This document shows, in pieces, positions 24,706 through 37,245 of a stretch of 64,000 nucleotides of DNA. The first letter of the stretch is position 1. Every line of letters begins with the position of its first letter. The notes beneath the pieces were generated by a model that saw nothing but the letters and a program-made list of their open reading frames with translations, had not been told where the DNA came from and did no database searches. This stretch comes from Sipunculus nudus (Eukaryota > Annelida > Sipuncula > Golfingiida > Sipunculidae), in the NCBI GenBank assembly GCA_026874595.1, contig CM049313.1, positions 29,262,008 to 29,326,007 of the forward strand. The letters are read 5' to 3'. A program made the position numbers and the translations under genes.

Positions 24706-26451
24706 TTGTGTTGTGTGCACCCATGCGAGAATTTCAGCAGTGATGTTTGTGTAATTGTTTCTTATTCAAAATGTTTAGTACCTGCATTGATCATATACAT
24801 GAGAAGTAGTGGTCCAGCATTGAAGCATTATACCTTGTGTATTTCCCAATGCACAGGTTCGCATTAGGCCTGTAGGCCTTGTTAAAAAAGTTATAGGCTC
24901 AAACATAATGCATTTTGTAAAAAATTAGGAAAGATATTTGATCACTTAACACAAAACATGTTAAAGCTAAGGACTTTTTTTCCAGTAATATAACTTTAAT
25001 TAATCAAAATTGAATTCTGTACCCAAAATTAGATGAAAATCTTTTAAATTTTTTAAAATATTAGCAAAAATAAAAAATTGGTACCCAACTTTTGCCCAAC
25101 TTTGACCATGGACCGTTTTTAGCTCAGCTGACTATAAGTCATCTGAGCTATAGTCGTGGTCCTTTGTCTGTCGTCCGTCTGTCCGGCTGTCCGGCCATCC
25201 GTCCGTTAATAGGGCACGTTTTAAAACCGCCAGACCGACGAATCCAAAATTTTACATATCATTAGATGTTCCCAAAATCTCCTACCATACCGAAAATTGG
25301 GTCATTAGGACTTAGTTCCTTCGAGATATTAAGGAAAAACCTCTGTTTTCCATAAAAAAGCCATTGTTACACTTCAAGGCTGCCTTATATCAAAACCACT
25401 GATCTGTTCTTGGTCATATTTAGTATTCATATTCTTCCATACATTTTCTATGATCATACCAAAAATTAGGTCAGTATTGGGTATTATTTTGAAGTTATGG
25501 GCCCAAATATAATGCAATTTTTAAAAAATCAGGAAATATATTTACTCACCTAACATGAGAATTGCTGAAGCTGGAGACTTTTTTTCAGGAATATAACTTT
25601 ATTTAATCAAGATTCAATTATTTACCCAAAATTAGATCTGAATTTTGCAAATTTTTCAAGTTATTAGCATAAATAAAAAATTAATACCTCAAATTTTGTC
25701 CAACTTTGGGAATGGCACTTTTTTTCTGTAAGCACTGTTGAATTAATTTTCACAGCATATGTACATAAGGATTTAATCTTTTAAAATCTGAAATTTCAAA
25801 GGAACTGATTGAAAAGAGTAGCTTTTATTCAAGTTTTCATACACCATGTCAAGTGTTGTTTACATCTGGCCCACCTAGTAGAACAGCCATCACTTGTATT
25901 ATGTAATCCACCCAAGGCAGCTTGCCTCAGGCTCAGCTTGGCCACTACTAGCAGGCTTCCCCTTTGCCCTGCACTCCCCCCCCCCCCAGATGGTGCATTA
26001 ACTAGATGAATGTTATAATTTTCTGTATTTTATTTTATTCATGGCTATGCTACATTTTAGATTTTGTATTGTACCACCAGAGTTACAATGATTAAAGTGC
26101 ACATTTAATAGTGTCCACAAAGTGGTGTATTGCTATGAAAGTGTGGATGTTCATAAGATAAGTAATTCCTTACTTCAGAAGAGTAAAAACTTCACCAGGT
26201 GTTAAATTGACTATTAATTCTAGTAATAAATTATAGCTGAGATTGTAATTAGCATAATGATATTGTTTGTCCCTCATTCAACCAAAAGTGTGTATACTTT
26301 ATTTGAAAAGATGTTTTTATTTTATCAAATTACTGAATCTTTTCTTTTATTTGGTGAATAAAATTAAGCATGCACTGAAAACTCCAATGTGCAAAACTTT
26401 TTAATAGTGATTCAAGGAATAATCTTGTAGATACCATGTTGTGGCATTTTT

Positions 26452-29115
26452 AGCGAACCTGTGAGCTCATGCGATGGTGTGGCGTCGTCCGGCGTCCGGT
26501 GTCTATACGTTAACCTATACTATCTTGAAAACGGCAAGAATTAGCATCATCAAATTTTATGCATAAAATTAGTCATCTAAAAAACTCTATTAGATTTTGC
26601 TTATTTTTTGGCTAACTGCATTTTCTTAGATTTTATAGGGAAAAAGCTAAAAAAGCTTAAAAAATCTTCTTCTCCGAATCTGTTCAGCCAAATTGTCCAA
26701 TATTTTACAGAAATGATTTCTGGAACAATCTCTCTTAAGTTTGTTCGAATGGTTTAGGTTCGGTGATTTTTGGCCGAGTTACAGGAAGTTGAACTTAGTC
26801 ATCTGTCCAAAAAAGCATACAAAAATTACAATCTCAGAAATGGCTTGAGCTATCATCACCAAATTTTATGCCAATGTTGGTCACATGAGTCATATCTGAA
26901 ATTGAGGTATTGGTGGCGCCACCTGCATCGGCCTTTTTTGTACGGGGGTCATCAGTGCCCGTATCAAACTGAAGTCTACAAATAACTTCTTCTCTGAAAC
27001 GATATGGCCAAATGGTTTAATATCGCACAGAAATGATCCAAGGGTAGTGCTTTCTGAAGTTTGTTCAAATGGTCTCAGTTCGGTGACTTTTGGCTAAGTT
27101 ATGGGAAGCTGAATTTAGTCATATGACATAGCAGCCCATTTTAGCTAAGTGGCTAAAAAAATCTTCTTCTCAAAAACCACTGGGCCAAATTTTTTAATCT
27201 CACACATTAATTATCCTTAGATGTTGATTATTCAAGTTTGTTCAAATGGTCTCAGTTCAGTGACTTTTGGCTAAGTTATGGGAAGCTGAATTTAGTCATA
27301 TGGCATAACAGCCCATTTTAGCTAAGTGGCTACAAAAATCTTCTTCTCAAAAACCACTGGGCCAAATTTTTAAATCTCACACAATAATTATTCTTAGATG
27401 TTGATAATTCAAGTTTGTTCAAATGGTCTCAGTTCAGTGACTTTTGGCTGAGTTATGGGAAGCTGAATTTAGTCATATGCCGTAACAGCCCATTTTAGCT
27501 AAGTGGCTACAAAAATCTTCTTCTCAAAAACCACTGGGCCAAATTCTTAAATCTCACACATTAATTATCCTTAGATGTTGATAATTCAAGTTTGTTCAAA
27601 TGGTTCAATGATTTTTGGCTGAATTATGGGAAGCTGAACTTTGCCATTTTGCTGTATTTTCCCATATGAGTTATAAACCTACAAAACGTTTTTTGACTAA
27701 TGATACTGAGGCCAGTTTGTTTAATATTTTGCAAGAATAATTCCCTAAAAAATTCTTATAATAATTGTCTTTTATCATTCCAAAGAATGAATTTTGGCTG
27801 ATTTATAAAGATTGAATTGAGTCGTTTTACCATATATGTTAGCTGTGTGATGCTGTTACATCTAGCCTGGCACCAGTTTATCAGCATCTATTACATCATG
27901 CCACTAGACATTTAGATTTCAGGTTATCCTTGGTTAATATTGACAAGAAAGTTTTTTTAAAAGCTTTTAAAAAATTTAGATTTATGATTTAAGTTATTCA
28001 TCATACCAGGCAATGTTACAATCATGAATATTCAGCTCTCTGGGGCTATATAAAGACAACTGTACGTGGATTATAAATTATTGGTATCCCTACTCAACTT
28101 AATTCAAGAATTTGCCATCAGTGAGATATATCTGTACTTTAAATAAGCATTCAGTATGCATCCGTAATAATTTTACATATATTCCTGATTTCTTTTTTAT
28201 AAAAAGTCAGCTGAAAAGCATTTTGTATTGGGAAAATAAATTTTAAAGTTATTTCAAGTAGGGACCACTTTTGTGTTCAGATGGCAGCACTTGGTTTACC
28301 ATTGGCAGATTGCCAGTGCCTTGATGTTGGCCATAAGCCAAGATGATGTCAGCTCTATAAATAGTTTTAGCACAGTGCCAGGATTGGAAGAAGTGCAGCC
28401 AGGTATAGGTCTCGAGTTCACTCAGTGCAGTAGCTGCATTCTATTTATAGCTTTGGCAGACTGCTCACTGCATCATATTTGGCACCAAAGGGAATCTATT
28501 TATAGCTTTGGCAGACTGCCAACTGTGTCAGATTATGCAACAGGTCAAGAGTTCACTTAGTGCAGCCAGGTACAGGTCAAAAGTCCACTTAGTCTAGCCA
28601 GGTGCAGGTCAAGGGTTCACTCAGTGCAGTAGCTTGAGGCAGCAATTTGTCACAGGTCACTCAGGGGCAACTGCCTTTCTCACCTAAGCCTTGTCAGCCC
28701 AGTGCATCAAACTCTGGGGAAGTTTGATGTATTGGACTGATATTTTGACCTGTCTATGCATCTTTGATGGTATTCTTATTAACAAAACAGGTGGTGCCAC
28801 GTACATTGACTTTTGCACAGTGTATGTTCCTGCTTATTTCTACAGAGGAATTTGATATATCAATCTGAAAATTGGCATATGTGTATATCTCTGATAGCTT
28901 CGAAGTATACAAGACTGATGGTGCCAGCTACAATCGTTTTTGTGTTGTGTGCACCCATGCCAGAATTTCAGCAGTGATGTTTGTGTAATTGTTTCTTATT
29001 CAAAATGTTTAGTACTTTCATTGTTCATATACATTAAAAGTAATGTTCCAGCATTAAAGTATTATACCTGGTGTATTTCCCAATGCACAGGTTCGCATTA
29101 GGCCTGTAGGCCTTG
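26452..29115 (+). mobile_element. R2 copy nested in R1, with 178-bp triplication
   Basis: 5' end AGCGAACCTGTGAGC at 26452; 3' end CACAGGTTCGC plus AGGCCTGTAGGCCT plus CTTG at 29115, then TT. The R1 paralogue at about 39640-39660 reads through the site without it. One GGTGGCGCCACC module lies near 26915. A ~178-bp segment is repeated in tandem about three times at 27057-27610 (starts near 27057, 27236, 27413, 27590). GTCAAGAGTTCACT-type short repeats follow at 28380-28640. No coding frame. Confidence 0.75.
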
Positions 29116-29933
29116 TTTTCTTTTACATTCAGTTTAATCATTTGTGATTTAAAAATAATAAAATATATGTGTATGCATAATATGACCCAATATGAGCTAC
29201 ACTCTGGATATATAATGATTGCAACTTAGAATTCTAATATTTTAACTTATATTTTCATTTGTTTTATTACAAATAATATAAAACTTGTAAATAAAAAAAA
29301 GGAATCAGATTTAAAACTATTAATGGAAAAAGTGGATGTGCTAAAAAAATAGGCTTCTATATAAACTTAAATGCATTATTCCCTTGAAATTGAAATAAAT
29401 GTATTAGTCCATTCTCTCCACTTGCCTGTCCATCTGTAAATTTTTCATATGCATCACAGTATCTCAAAACTTTTACTGTTTCCTCTATAAAGTTCCTATG
29501 TACGTGCCAGTAATTTAGTCAGTATGATATAATTTTAAAAAGTTATAATTTAAAAATATATTTTTAGAAAAAATTAAATACATCTGTGTTTCTATTAAAT
29601 ATCTATTTTCATACTTCAGGACTGCCGAATATCAAAACCACTCATCTGGTTTTCTTCATATTTACCATAAATATTCCTATATATAACTTAAATTTTGCCC
29701 AAGTTTGACCATGGCATGTTTCTATCTTGTAAGAACATTTGATTTACTTTTCACAGTCGAGATATATAGATTTAATCTGTTAAATTCTGAAATTTCAAAG
29801 TAAAAGCTTAAAAATTGTTCTAGTTATTGAAGGTTTTCTGAGGCTCTAATGTCCCTACAGCCTTGCCTGGGTAAACTTATTAGTGATGCAAAACTGCTGT
29901 CACAAATGTAGAATCACATGGCAACCCTGACCT

Positions 29934-29949
29934 CCCCCCCCCCCCCCCC
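29934..29949. repeat. Poly-C tract in R1
   Basis: Run of 16 C residues. Equivalent runs occur at 25976-25987, 30581-30591, 32371-32385 and 63153-63181, all in R1-type sequence on the + strand. Confidence 0.9.
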
Positions 29950-30780
29950 AACAGATATTTTGCATTAGTTACATACTTTAATTTGCTTTGCTGTTTCTGA
30001 TCCAATGTATACAACTTTTCCTGAATCGAGTGTTATTTTCAGATTTTTATTATTTTGCAAATTTAAAAAAATATATTTTAAGAAAAAATAAATACATCTG
30101 TGTATATAATGTGATGTTGACTGAGCAGATTAACTGTAAATGTTGATGCAATTTAGAATTGTTAATCAACTTAAATTTTCAAATATAATTGATGTATATT
30201 GTAAATGTATAGTAAAATTTATAAATTTTTTCCAAAATTTCCTTTAACAAAAAACTTATGTAACAAAAAAAATGAGGACCTAATGCAAACATTCGTTCAG
30301 TATTTTTCTGCCTCAGTAGAATGGGAATTAAAGTGATTTGCTTTGTTTTTCTATCTCTCTGTCTGTTTTTAAATATTCAATATTTATGAATAAAACTTTT
30401 TTTACTTGTAAGATTAAATTTTGTATCCTGTATGTTTATGCAAAGGTGTTGTAACTTTCCTCACTCCCTGCCACTGAGTATTTGCTTAGGACAATATTCT
30501 TCTGGCAACTGCATAAAATTTATAACTGGTAAATAAAGAAATAAATATACAGAGTTACAAAGGTGTTTTTAAACTCTCATCCCCCCCCCCCACCTCCCCC
30601 TCCCCCTTCAGGTCAAACAGCTGAGTCCCCATGTAACCCTTCACCACAACACAACACCAGATTATGAGTCATCTCTTCTCTATATATTCACACTTAGACT
30701 CAGTCACTTCAGATTGTTTTCCTCTACAGGTCACCCGCATGTCCCATCAGTAACTTCTTCTCTGAACTCCCCAAGTTTTA

Positions 30781-31176
30781 GTCTCTCAAGTTGACCTCAA
30801 CCTGCCTATAGTGATCATGGGCGATTTCATTATTGACATTTCTAATATAATATATAACACCAAATTGACACAATTATGCCAACTCTTTAAATGTCAACAA
30901 CTAGTCAGAGAACCAACCAATGACCATGGAAATACCATAGATCTTGTCTTTACTAACTGTTTAAATGCTTCAGTTTCAACATTAGAAAACACATGGTCAG
31001 ATCACAAGATATTATTAGCAACAATCCCCCATTCTTCAATTCAGATCAAACATGGCAATTTCTCACAGCTTAATCTACAATTTCTTCTCTATAGATACTT
31101 TTTGAGACATTCTGTTTCCTCTCTAATTCAGCAACAACTGCTTCCCAAAACATATAAGTTTTCTACTATTCCATAA
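30781..31176 (+). pseudogene. AP-endonuclease-like (EEP) domain relic
   Basis: The open stretch encodes a segment with the landmarks of the endonuclease/exonuclease/phosphatase fold used by non-LTR retrotransposons and Helentrons. These are LPIVIMGDF (the GDFN catalytic site, with I in place of N), then QLVREPT..HGNTIDLVFTN, and WSDHK (the SDH active-site motif). Homology ends at about residue 85, and the upstream frame soon meets stops, so it is a fragment. It lies near the 3' end of an R1 copy, on the same strand. A related fragment occurs at the same relative place in the R1 copy at the window's right edge. A LINE fragment captured by R1 before it spread is the alternative reading. Confidence 0.7.
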
Positions 31177-31454
31177 ATATTTTGATTTATTAAATGTGTA
31201 TTTTTATACTTGCAAATCTCCACTTCCTTTCTCTGCAATTTACAACATCTGGTCATTCCCATTGCAATATTTTAGACATATTTGTTCATATTTAAAATAC
31301 TGATACTTCTATATAACTATTCCGCTCAACTACATAATTAATACAAAAAATGACATCTGTCAAAATGAAATCTTACAGACCTACATACAACAATAGTGAC
31401 ACAATTATATCTGTCTCATTCAGCTGAGCACCGTGACCCATGGGTCCCTTGTTT

Positions 31455-33710
31455 AGCTCAGCTGACTGTAAGTCATCTGAGCTATAGGGATCACCTTTTG
31501 TCCGTCGTCTGTCCAGCCGTCCGGTTGTCCGGCTGACCGGCCGGCCGGGCGTCTGTTCGTTAACAGGGCAAAAATCGTAACCGCTGGACCTGGAATCTAA
31601 CTTTACATCCAGAGAGTTCCATGAAAAATCTCCTTGGAAACCTGTAATTAGGTGTCTGTTACCCATATCCTTTGAGCTATGGGGCCCCAAAGTACCCCCC
31701 AGAATAGTAAAAAATTTCATACAAAAACTTCAATATCTCATTAACTACATCACTGATGGTCATGATTTTTGGCATACATATTGATCATGAGATGTTCCAT
31801 CAGTTTCTGCACACTGGTGGCGCCACCTGTTTTTTTTCAATTTTTTACGAATTTTTTTCTCTATTTTTGAGACCTTTAAAAATGTGAACATCTGTTAACA
31901 GGGCACAAATTGTTAAGACTGGACCTAGAATCTTCATTCTTGACATTCTGAGAGACCTATGAAAAGTCTCCATGGAAACCAGAAATTAGGTCTCTGTTAC
32001 CCATATCCTTCGAGCTGTGGGGCCCCAAAGTACCCCCCCAAAATAGTGAAAAATTTTATACAAAAACTTCAATATCTCATTAACTACATCACTGATGGTC
32101 ATGATTTATGGCATACATATTAATCATGATATGTTTCATCTGTTTCTGCAGACTGGTGGCACCACCTGTATTTTTTTATTTTTTACAAATTGTTTTCTCT
32201 ATTTTTGAGACCTTTAAAAATGTGAACATCTGTTAACAGGGCACAAATTATAACAACTGGACCTAGAATCTTCATTCTTGACATTCTGAGAGACCAATGA
32301 AAAGTCTCCATGGAAACCAGAAATTTGGTCTCTGTTACCCATATTCTTTGAGTTATGGGGCCCCAAAGTACCCCCCCCCCCCCCCGAATAGTCAAAAATT
32401 TCATAAAAAAAACTTCAATATCTGATTAACTACTTCACCGATGGTCATGATTTTTGGCATACATATTGATCATGAGATGTTTCATCAGTTTCTGCAGACT
32501 GGTGGCGCCACCTGTATTTTTCAAATTTTTATAATTTTTTTCTCTATTTTTGAGACCTTTAAGGATGTAGTTATCTGTCAACAGGGTTCAAATTGTAAGG
32601 ACTGGACCTAGAATCTTCATTCTTGACACACAGGGAGACCCATGTAAAGTCTCCATGGAAACATGAAATTAGGTCTCTGTTACCCATATCCTTTGAGCTG
32701 TGGCACTCCAAAGTACAGCTCATATTAATGGAAAATTTGATACAAAAGCTGAAGTATCTGAACAACTAATGCAGAGATCACCATAATTGTTTGTATGGAT
32801 ATTGATCATGGAGTGTGTCATCAGTTTCTGCAGCCTGGTGGCACCACATGTATTTGTTCGGGCTTTTTTCGAATTATTTTCTCTATTTTTGAGACCTTTA
32901 AAGATATGAACATCTGTTAATAGGGCACAAATCATAACAACTGGCCCAAGAATCTTCATTCTTTACACACAGGGAGACCCATGAAAAATCTCCATGGAAA
33001 CCTGAAATAAGGTCTCTGTTACCCATATCCATTAAGCTGTATGGCTCCAAAGTACCCCCCAGAATAATGAAAAATTGGATACAAAAACTCCAGTATCTCA
33101 ATAACTACAACAGTGATGCTCATGATTTTTGGCATACATATTGATCATGATGTGTTCCATCAGTTTCAGCAGACTGGGTGCGCCACCTCTATTTTTTTTC
33201 AAATTTTTACGAATTATTTTCTGTATTTTTGAGACCTTTAAAGATGTGGTTATCTGTCAACAGGGTACAAATTGTAACAACTGGACCTAGAATCTTCATT
33301 CTTGTCATGCAAGGAGGCCCATGAAAAGTGTTTGTGGAAACCTGAAATTAGGTCTCTGTTACTCAAATCCCCTAAGCTATAGGACTCTCTCAGAATAATG
33401 AAAAATCTGATACAAAAGCTGAAGTATCTGAACAACTAATCCAGAGACCACCATGCTTCTTTGCATGGATATTGACCATTAAGTCTTTTATTAGTTTCTG
33501 CGGACTGGTGGAGCCACCTGTATTTTTTTTTAAAGTTTACGCATTTTTTCTCTATTCTTGAGATATATTAATACAGACACAATCTCAGCCTGTTGGTTAA
33601 TCTGTTTGATGCTTCAGTTCAATGGTTATATACTACCATTCAGATGATAAAATTTCCTTTTGCAAATCTCTTCCCAGTCAGCTGAGCGTCATGACCCATG
33701 GGTCACTTGT
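31455..33710 (+). mobile_element. R1b element with six ~338-bp tandem units
   Basis: Complete: 5' AGCTCAGCTGACT at 31455 and 3' CAGCTGAGCGTCATGACC, hairpin CCCATGGG, CTTG at about 33710, then TT. The core is six tandem units of about 338 bp. Each ends in GGTGGCGCCACC or a decayed version (near 31816, 32154, 32501, 32837, 33175, 33508). Each also contains GGACCTAGAATCTTCATTCT, CCATGGAAACC and GGGGCCCCAAAGTACCCCCC. It directly follows the 3' end of the preceding R1 (31451), sharing the TT. Short minus-strand frames (for example 31373-31720) come from the tandem units and are not genes. Confidence 0.75.
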
Positions 33711-36350
33711 TTCTTGTAAGTACAGTTGATCTAATTTTCACAGCCAGTTTACATATGTATTTAATCTGATGAATTTTGAAATTTGATAGCATAAGCTTAA
33801 AAAAATAGTCTAGCTATTGGAGTTTTTTAGAGGCCTTGATGTATTTGTATTTTCTAGCATCATGACCCCACTTTTGTTTACAACAATTTTGCCTGGTAAT
33901 CCAAAAATTGGCATAATGTTAGATGTCCCTAAGATCTCCTTTCAAGCCAAAAACTGGGTCTCTGTGACATTTTTTCTTTGAGAAATTAAGGAAAACCTCA
34001 ATTTTTTTATGAAAATCATTTTTACACTTCAGGAATGCCTAATATCAAAACCTGTGATCTGAATTTGATCATAGTAAAAATTGCATATTCTTCCATACAT
34101 TTCCTATGTACATTCCAAAAATTAGGTCAGTATTGCGTAATTTGTTGAATTTATGGGCCCAAACATAATGCAACTTGAAAAAAAATAAGGAAATATATTG
34201 ACTCACTCAACATAATAATTCTTGAAGCTAGAGACTTTTTTTCTGGGATATAATTTCATTTAATCAAGATTCAATTGTACACCAAAAATTAGATCTGAAT
34301 TTTGCAAGTTATTAGCATAAATATAAAATCAGTACCTTAAATTTGCCCAACTTTGGCCATGGCACATTTTGTTCCAGTATGTACTGTGGATTTTATATTA
34401 ACAGCATGTACACACAAGGATTTAATCTGTTAAAATCTTGAATTTTAAAATAAAAGCTAAACAATTAGGCTAATTATTGATTTTTTGTGGAGGCTCTTGT
34501 TGTATTTCCTTACATTGTCAAGCAGCCCACTTAGGGGTCACTGTAGGTCATTCAGTATAGCTCTCTGTGCCCAGGGTGTTGTTATGTAATCACATCACTC
34601 CTGGAAGCCCTCTCTCTTTGTTGAGCTAACTCAGGCTGTCTGCAGTTAATACCACAGGGAGTCTCTCTCTCTTTCTCTCTCTCTCTGTCTCCCCCCCCCC
34701 AACCACACCCAATTCTGTTGACAGACATGTACTATAAACAAGATGAATAATTTCCCATTTTTCAGCAACCAACAGTAACATTATTCCCATTTTTCAGCAA
34801 CCAACAGTAACAACAGAGACTTCTCCCCCACCAACCCCTTCAAAACACAGGACTCATAAACAAGATGAATCTTATAATTAGCTCAGCTGACTATAAGTCA
34901 TCTGAGCTATAGTCGTGGTCCATTGTACGTCGTCCGTCCATCTGTCCGTCTGTCCGTCCGTCTGGATGTCCATCCGTAAGACTGGCACATTTCGACACCA
35001 TTGGACCTACGAATCTGAAATTCGGCATACAGTTAGATGTCCCCAAAATCTCCTACCATGCCGAAAAATGGGTCAATGGGACTTCGTTCCTTCGAGATAT
35101 TAAGGAAATACCTCAATTTTTTATTAGAAATCTATTTTCACACTTCAGGACTGCCTAATATCAAAACCACTCATCTGGTTTTCTTCATATTTACCATAAA
35201 TATTCCTCTATATAGTTTCTATGTACATGCCAGATATTAAGTCTGTATTTAATAATTTAAAAAAGTTATGGGCCCAAACATAATGGACTTTGTAAAAAAA
35301 TCAGGAAGATATTTGGTCACTTAAGACCAAAAGTGTTAAAGGTAGGGACTTTTTTCCAGTAATACAACTTTAATTAATCAAAATTTAATTGTATACCAAA
35401 AATTAGATCAAAATCTGTTAATATTTTTTAAATATTGGCAAAAATATAAAATTGGTACCTTAAATTTTGCCCAACTTTGGCCACGGCACGTTTTTTTCCT
35501 GTAAGTACTGTGGATTTAATTTTCACAGCATGTATACATAAGAATTTAATCTGTTAAAATCTGAAATTTGAAAATAAAAGCTGCAAAATTAGGCTAGTTA
35601 TTGAATTTTTTTGGAGGCTCTTGTTGTATTCCCTTACATTGTCAAGCAGTCCACTTTGATGACTGTAGGTCATTCAGTGCACATCTCTATGCTCCCAAGG
35701 CTGTTGGCATAATTTTAGATGTCCCCAAAATCTCCTACCATACCTAAAATTGGGTCATTAGGACTTCATTCCTTTGAGATATTAAGGAAAAAAAACTCTG
35801 TTTTCCATAAAAAAAAGTCATTGTTACACTTCAAGGCTGCCTAATATCAAAACCACTGATCTGTTTTTGATCGTATTTAGTATTCACATTCTTTCATACA
35901 TTTTCTATCAACATACCAAAAATTAGGTCAGTATTGAGTATTATTTTGAAGTTATGGGCCAAAACATAATGCAATATTTAAAAAATCAGGAAATATATTT
36001 ACTCACCTAACATGAGAATTGCTGAACCTAGAGACTTTTTTTCAGGAATATAACTTTATTTAATCAAGATTCAATTGTTTACCAAAAATTAGATCTGAAT
36101 TTTGCAAATTTTTCACGTTATTAGCATAAATAAAAAATCAATACCTTAAATTTTGTCCAACTTTGCCACTGTTGATTTAATTTTCACAGCATATATACAT
36201 AAGGATTTAATCTTTTAAAATCTGAAATTTCAAAGAAATTGATTGGAAAGAATAGCTTTTATTCATGTTTTCATACACCATGTCAAGTGTTGTTTACATC
36301 TAGCCCACCTAGTAGTACAGCCTTCACTTGCATTATGTAACCCACCCTAG

Positions 36351-37173
36351 TAGTCCAGGTGCCAGCAGTGGAACCTTGTTTTATGGTCTGCCCAATGTTA
36401 TTTGATGGTTATACCCTATTTTGAGGGTGCTGAATTCAAATCTGGATGATGCCACTCTGGCATCCTTGAGGGTTTTGAGATATTCAAGATGGCCGCCAAG
36501 ATGGCTGCTAAATATGAAATCATCATATATTTGCAATTATAATGTGTATATATGTACTGCAAAGGGTTAATTTGCAATTAATTTGGTAAGGAGATCAATT
36601 ATGTGCAATACTGTGAACAACTAAAAAAAATCTTTGATTTTTTAAGGCAAAATGGCGTCCAAAATGGCCACCGTAACATATTAAGAATGTATATGTTGAA
36701 GAAAATGAAAATGAGGTGTGCATGACTCGCACTTGAGTGGTCTTTGGTACATAAATTAATAGTTTACGCTATTGTAAACAACCAGAGGTTGTCCTTTAAA
36801 GATAAAATGACAGTCAAACGACCACCAAGTTGAATAAAAGCATATTTTGGCAAAAAAAGGTACAGACATTTGATGACATTGATTTCATATAAGGGTTTAT
36901 GAACAGACAGATTTTTTTTATTGATGGAGGGAACCGCCTCTTTTTTATGCTGTTTTATATAATTCTTAATCTAAGTATATACATCTTCTCGATGTCTACC
37001 GTGCCTGTGGGTCCTGTGTGTGTAATCAGCCCATTGGTGGTTCATAAGACCGAAAAACACCCAAAGACGCACTCATTTGAGAGTGATACACAGGTTTTGG
37101 TCTCCTCAACGTTTCCTTTTAAGCCTGCCGAGCATTCAGCCTGGATGGGGACAAACCATATAACTCTTACCTT
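36351..37173 (+). repeat. Left arm of long terminal inverted repeat
   Basis: Pairs with 38289-39113. Landmarks are GTCTGCCCAATG near the tip, AAGATGGCCGCCAAGATGG at about 36488, and TGGTCTCCTCAACGTTTCC at about 37098. The arm also has a frame at 36899-37192 that I consider fortuitous because it stops at the arm/spacer border. Confidence 0.85.
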
Positions 37174-37184
37174 TGCTGAGGCTG

Positions 37185-37245
37185 AGATTTGAACTCACAA
37201 CCTTTGTGCTATGCTCGACACTAGGGCTAAAGAGTACTGCAGAGA
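37185..37245 (-). other. tRNA-like 3' half (T-arm-like)
   Basis: On the minus strand the segment reads GGTTGTGAGTTCAAATCTCA, with a TGAG/CTCA stem around TTCAAAT. This has the form of a tRNA T-arm or RNA polymerase III B box, preceded by CTAGTGTCGAGCATAGCAC. The 5' half of a tRNA is not convincing, so a tRNA-derived SINE relic is the likeliest source. It touches the inner border of the left inverted-repeat arm. Confidence 0.35.

Larger units (their letters stand above)
18542..24881 (+). mobile_element. R2 copy containing a TIR element and an R1 element
   Basis: 5' end AGCGAACCTGTG at 18542; 3' end CACAGGTTCGC, hairpin AGGCCTGTAGGCCT, CTTG ending at about 24881, then TT. Its interior includes the GGTGGCGCCACC module (about 18809), the GTCAAGAGTTCA-type tandem repeats (about 22100-22420) and two nested insertions (19211-21544 and 22914-24705). 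TT stands on both sides of the copy and once in the R1 paralogue at 8478-8479, so insertion at a TT dinucleotide is directly visible. Confidence 0.75.
25121..31451 (+). mobile_element. Complete R1 with endonuclease relic, split by R2
   Basis: 5' hairpin at 25121-25149 (AGCTCAGCTGACT / AGTCATCTGAGCT); 3' end TTCAGCTGAGCACC, hairpin GACCCATGGGTC, CTTG, then TT at about 31420-31453. An R2 copy occupies 26452-29115. Without it R1 is about 3.7 kb. Order inside: a short (TCCG)n-rich stretch, A+T-rich R1 phrases, poly-C tracts (25976-25987, 29934-29949, 30581-30591), then a relic of an AP-endonuclease-like domain (30781-31176). The order of terminal hairpins and an endonuclease near the 3' end fits a decayed Helentron derivative. 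No Rep or helicase motif was seen. Confidence 0.65.
18406..34879 (+). mobile_element. Base R1 copy, expanded by three nested elements
   Basis: R1 sequence lies at 18500-18541, 24882-25120 and 33711-34879. Joining 18541 to 24882 restores a read-through seen at 8465-8490, and joining 25120 to 33711 restores one seen at 62868-62890. The gaps are an R2 copy (18542-24881) and two R1-type elements placed head to tail (25121-33710). At 34880 the copy is interrupted again by another R1. The segment 18406-18500 resembles 41640-41720, a separate low-copy repeat. Confidence 0.5.

Noticed and set aside
31373-33435. Series of minus-strand frames with similar peptides (SGFHGDFSWVSL-type)
   Set aside because: They recur with the ~338-bp R1b unit and with every R1b copy, and carry no domain; they are the antisense of tandem repeats.
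36899-37192. 97-codon frame at the inner end of the left inverted-repeat arm
   Set aside because: The corresponding frame is not preserved in the right arm, and the peptide is low-complexity at its start.
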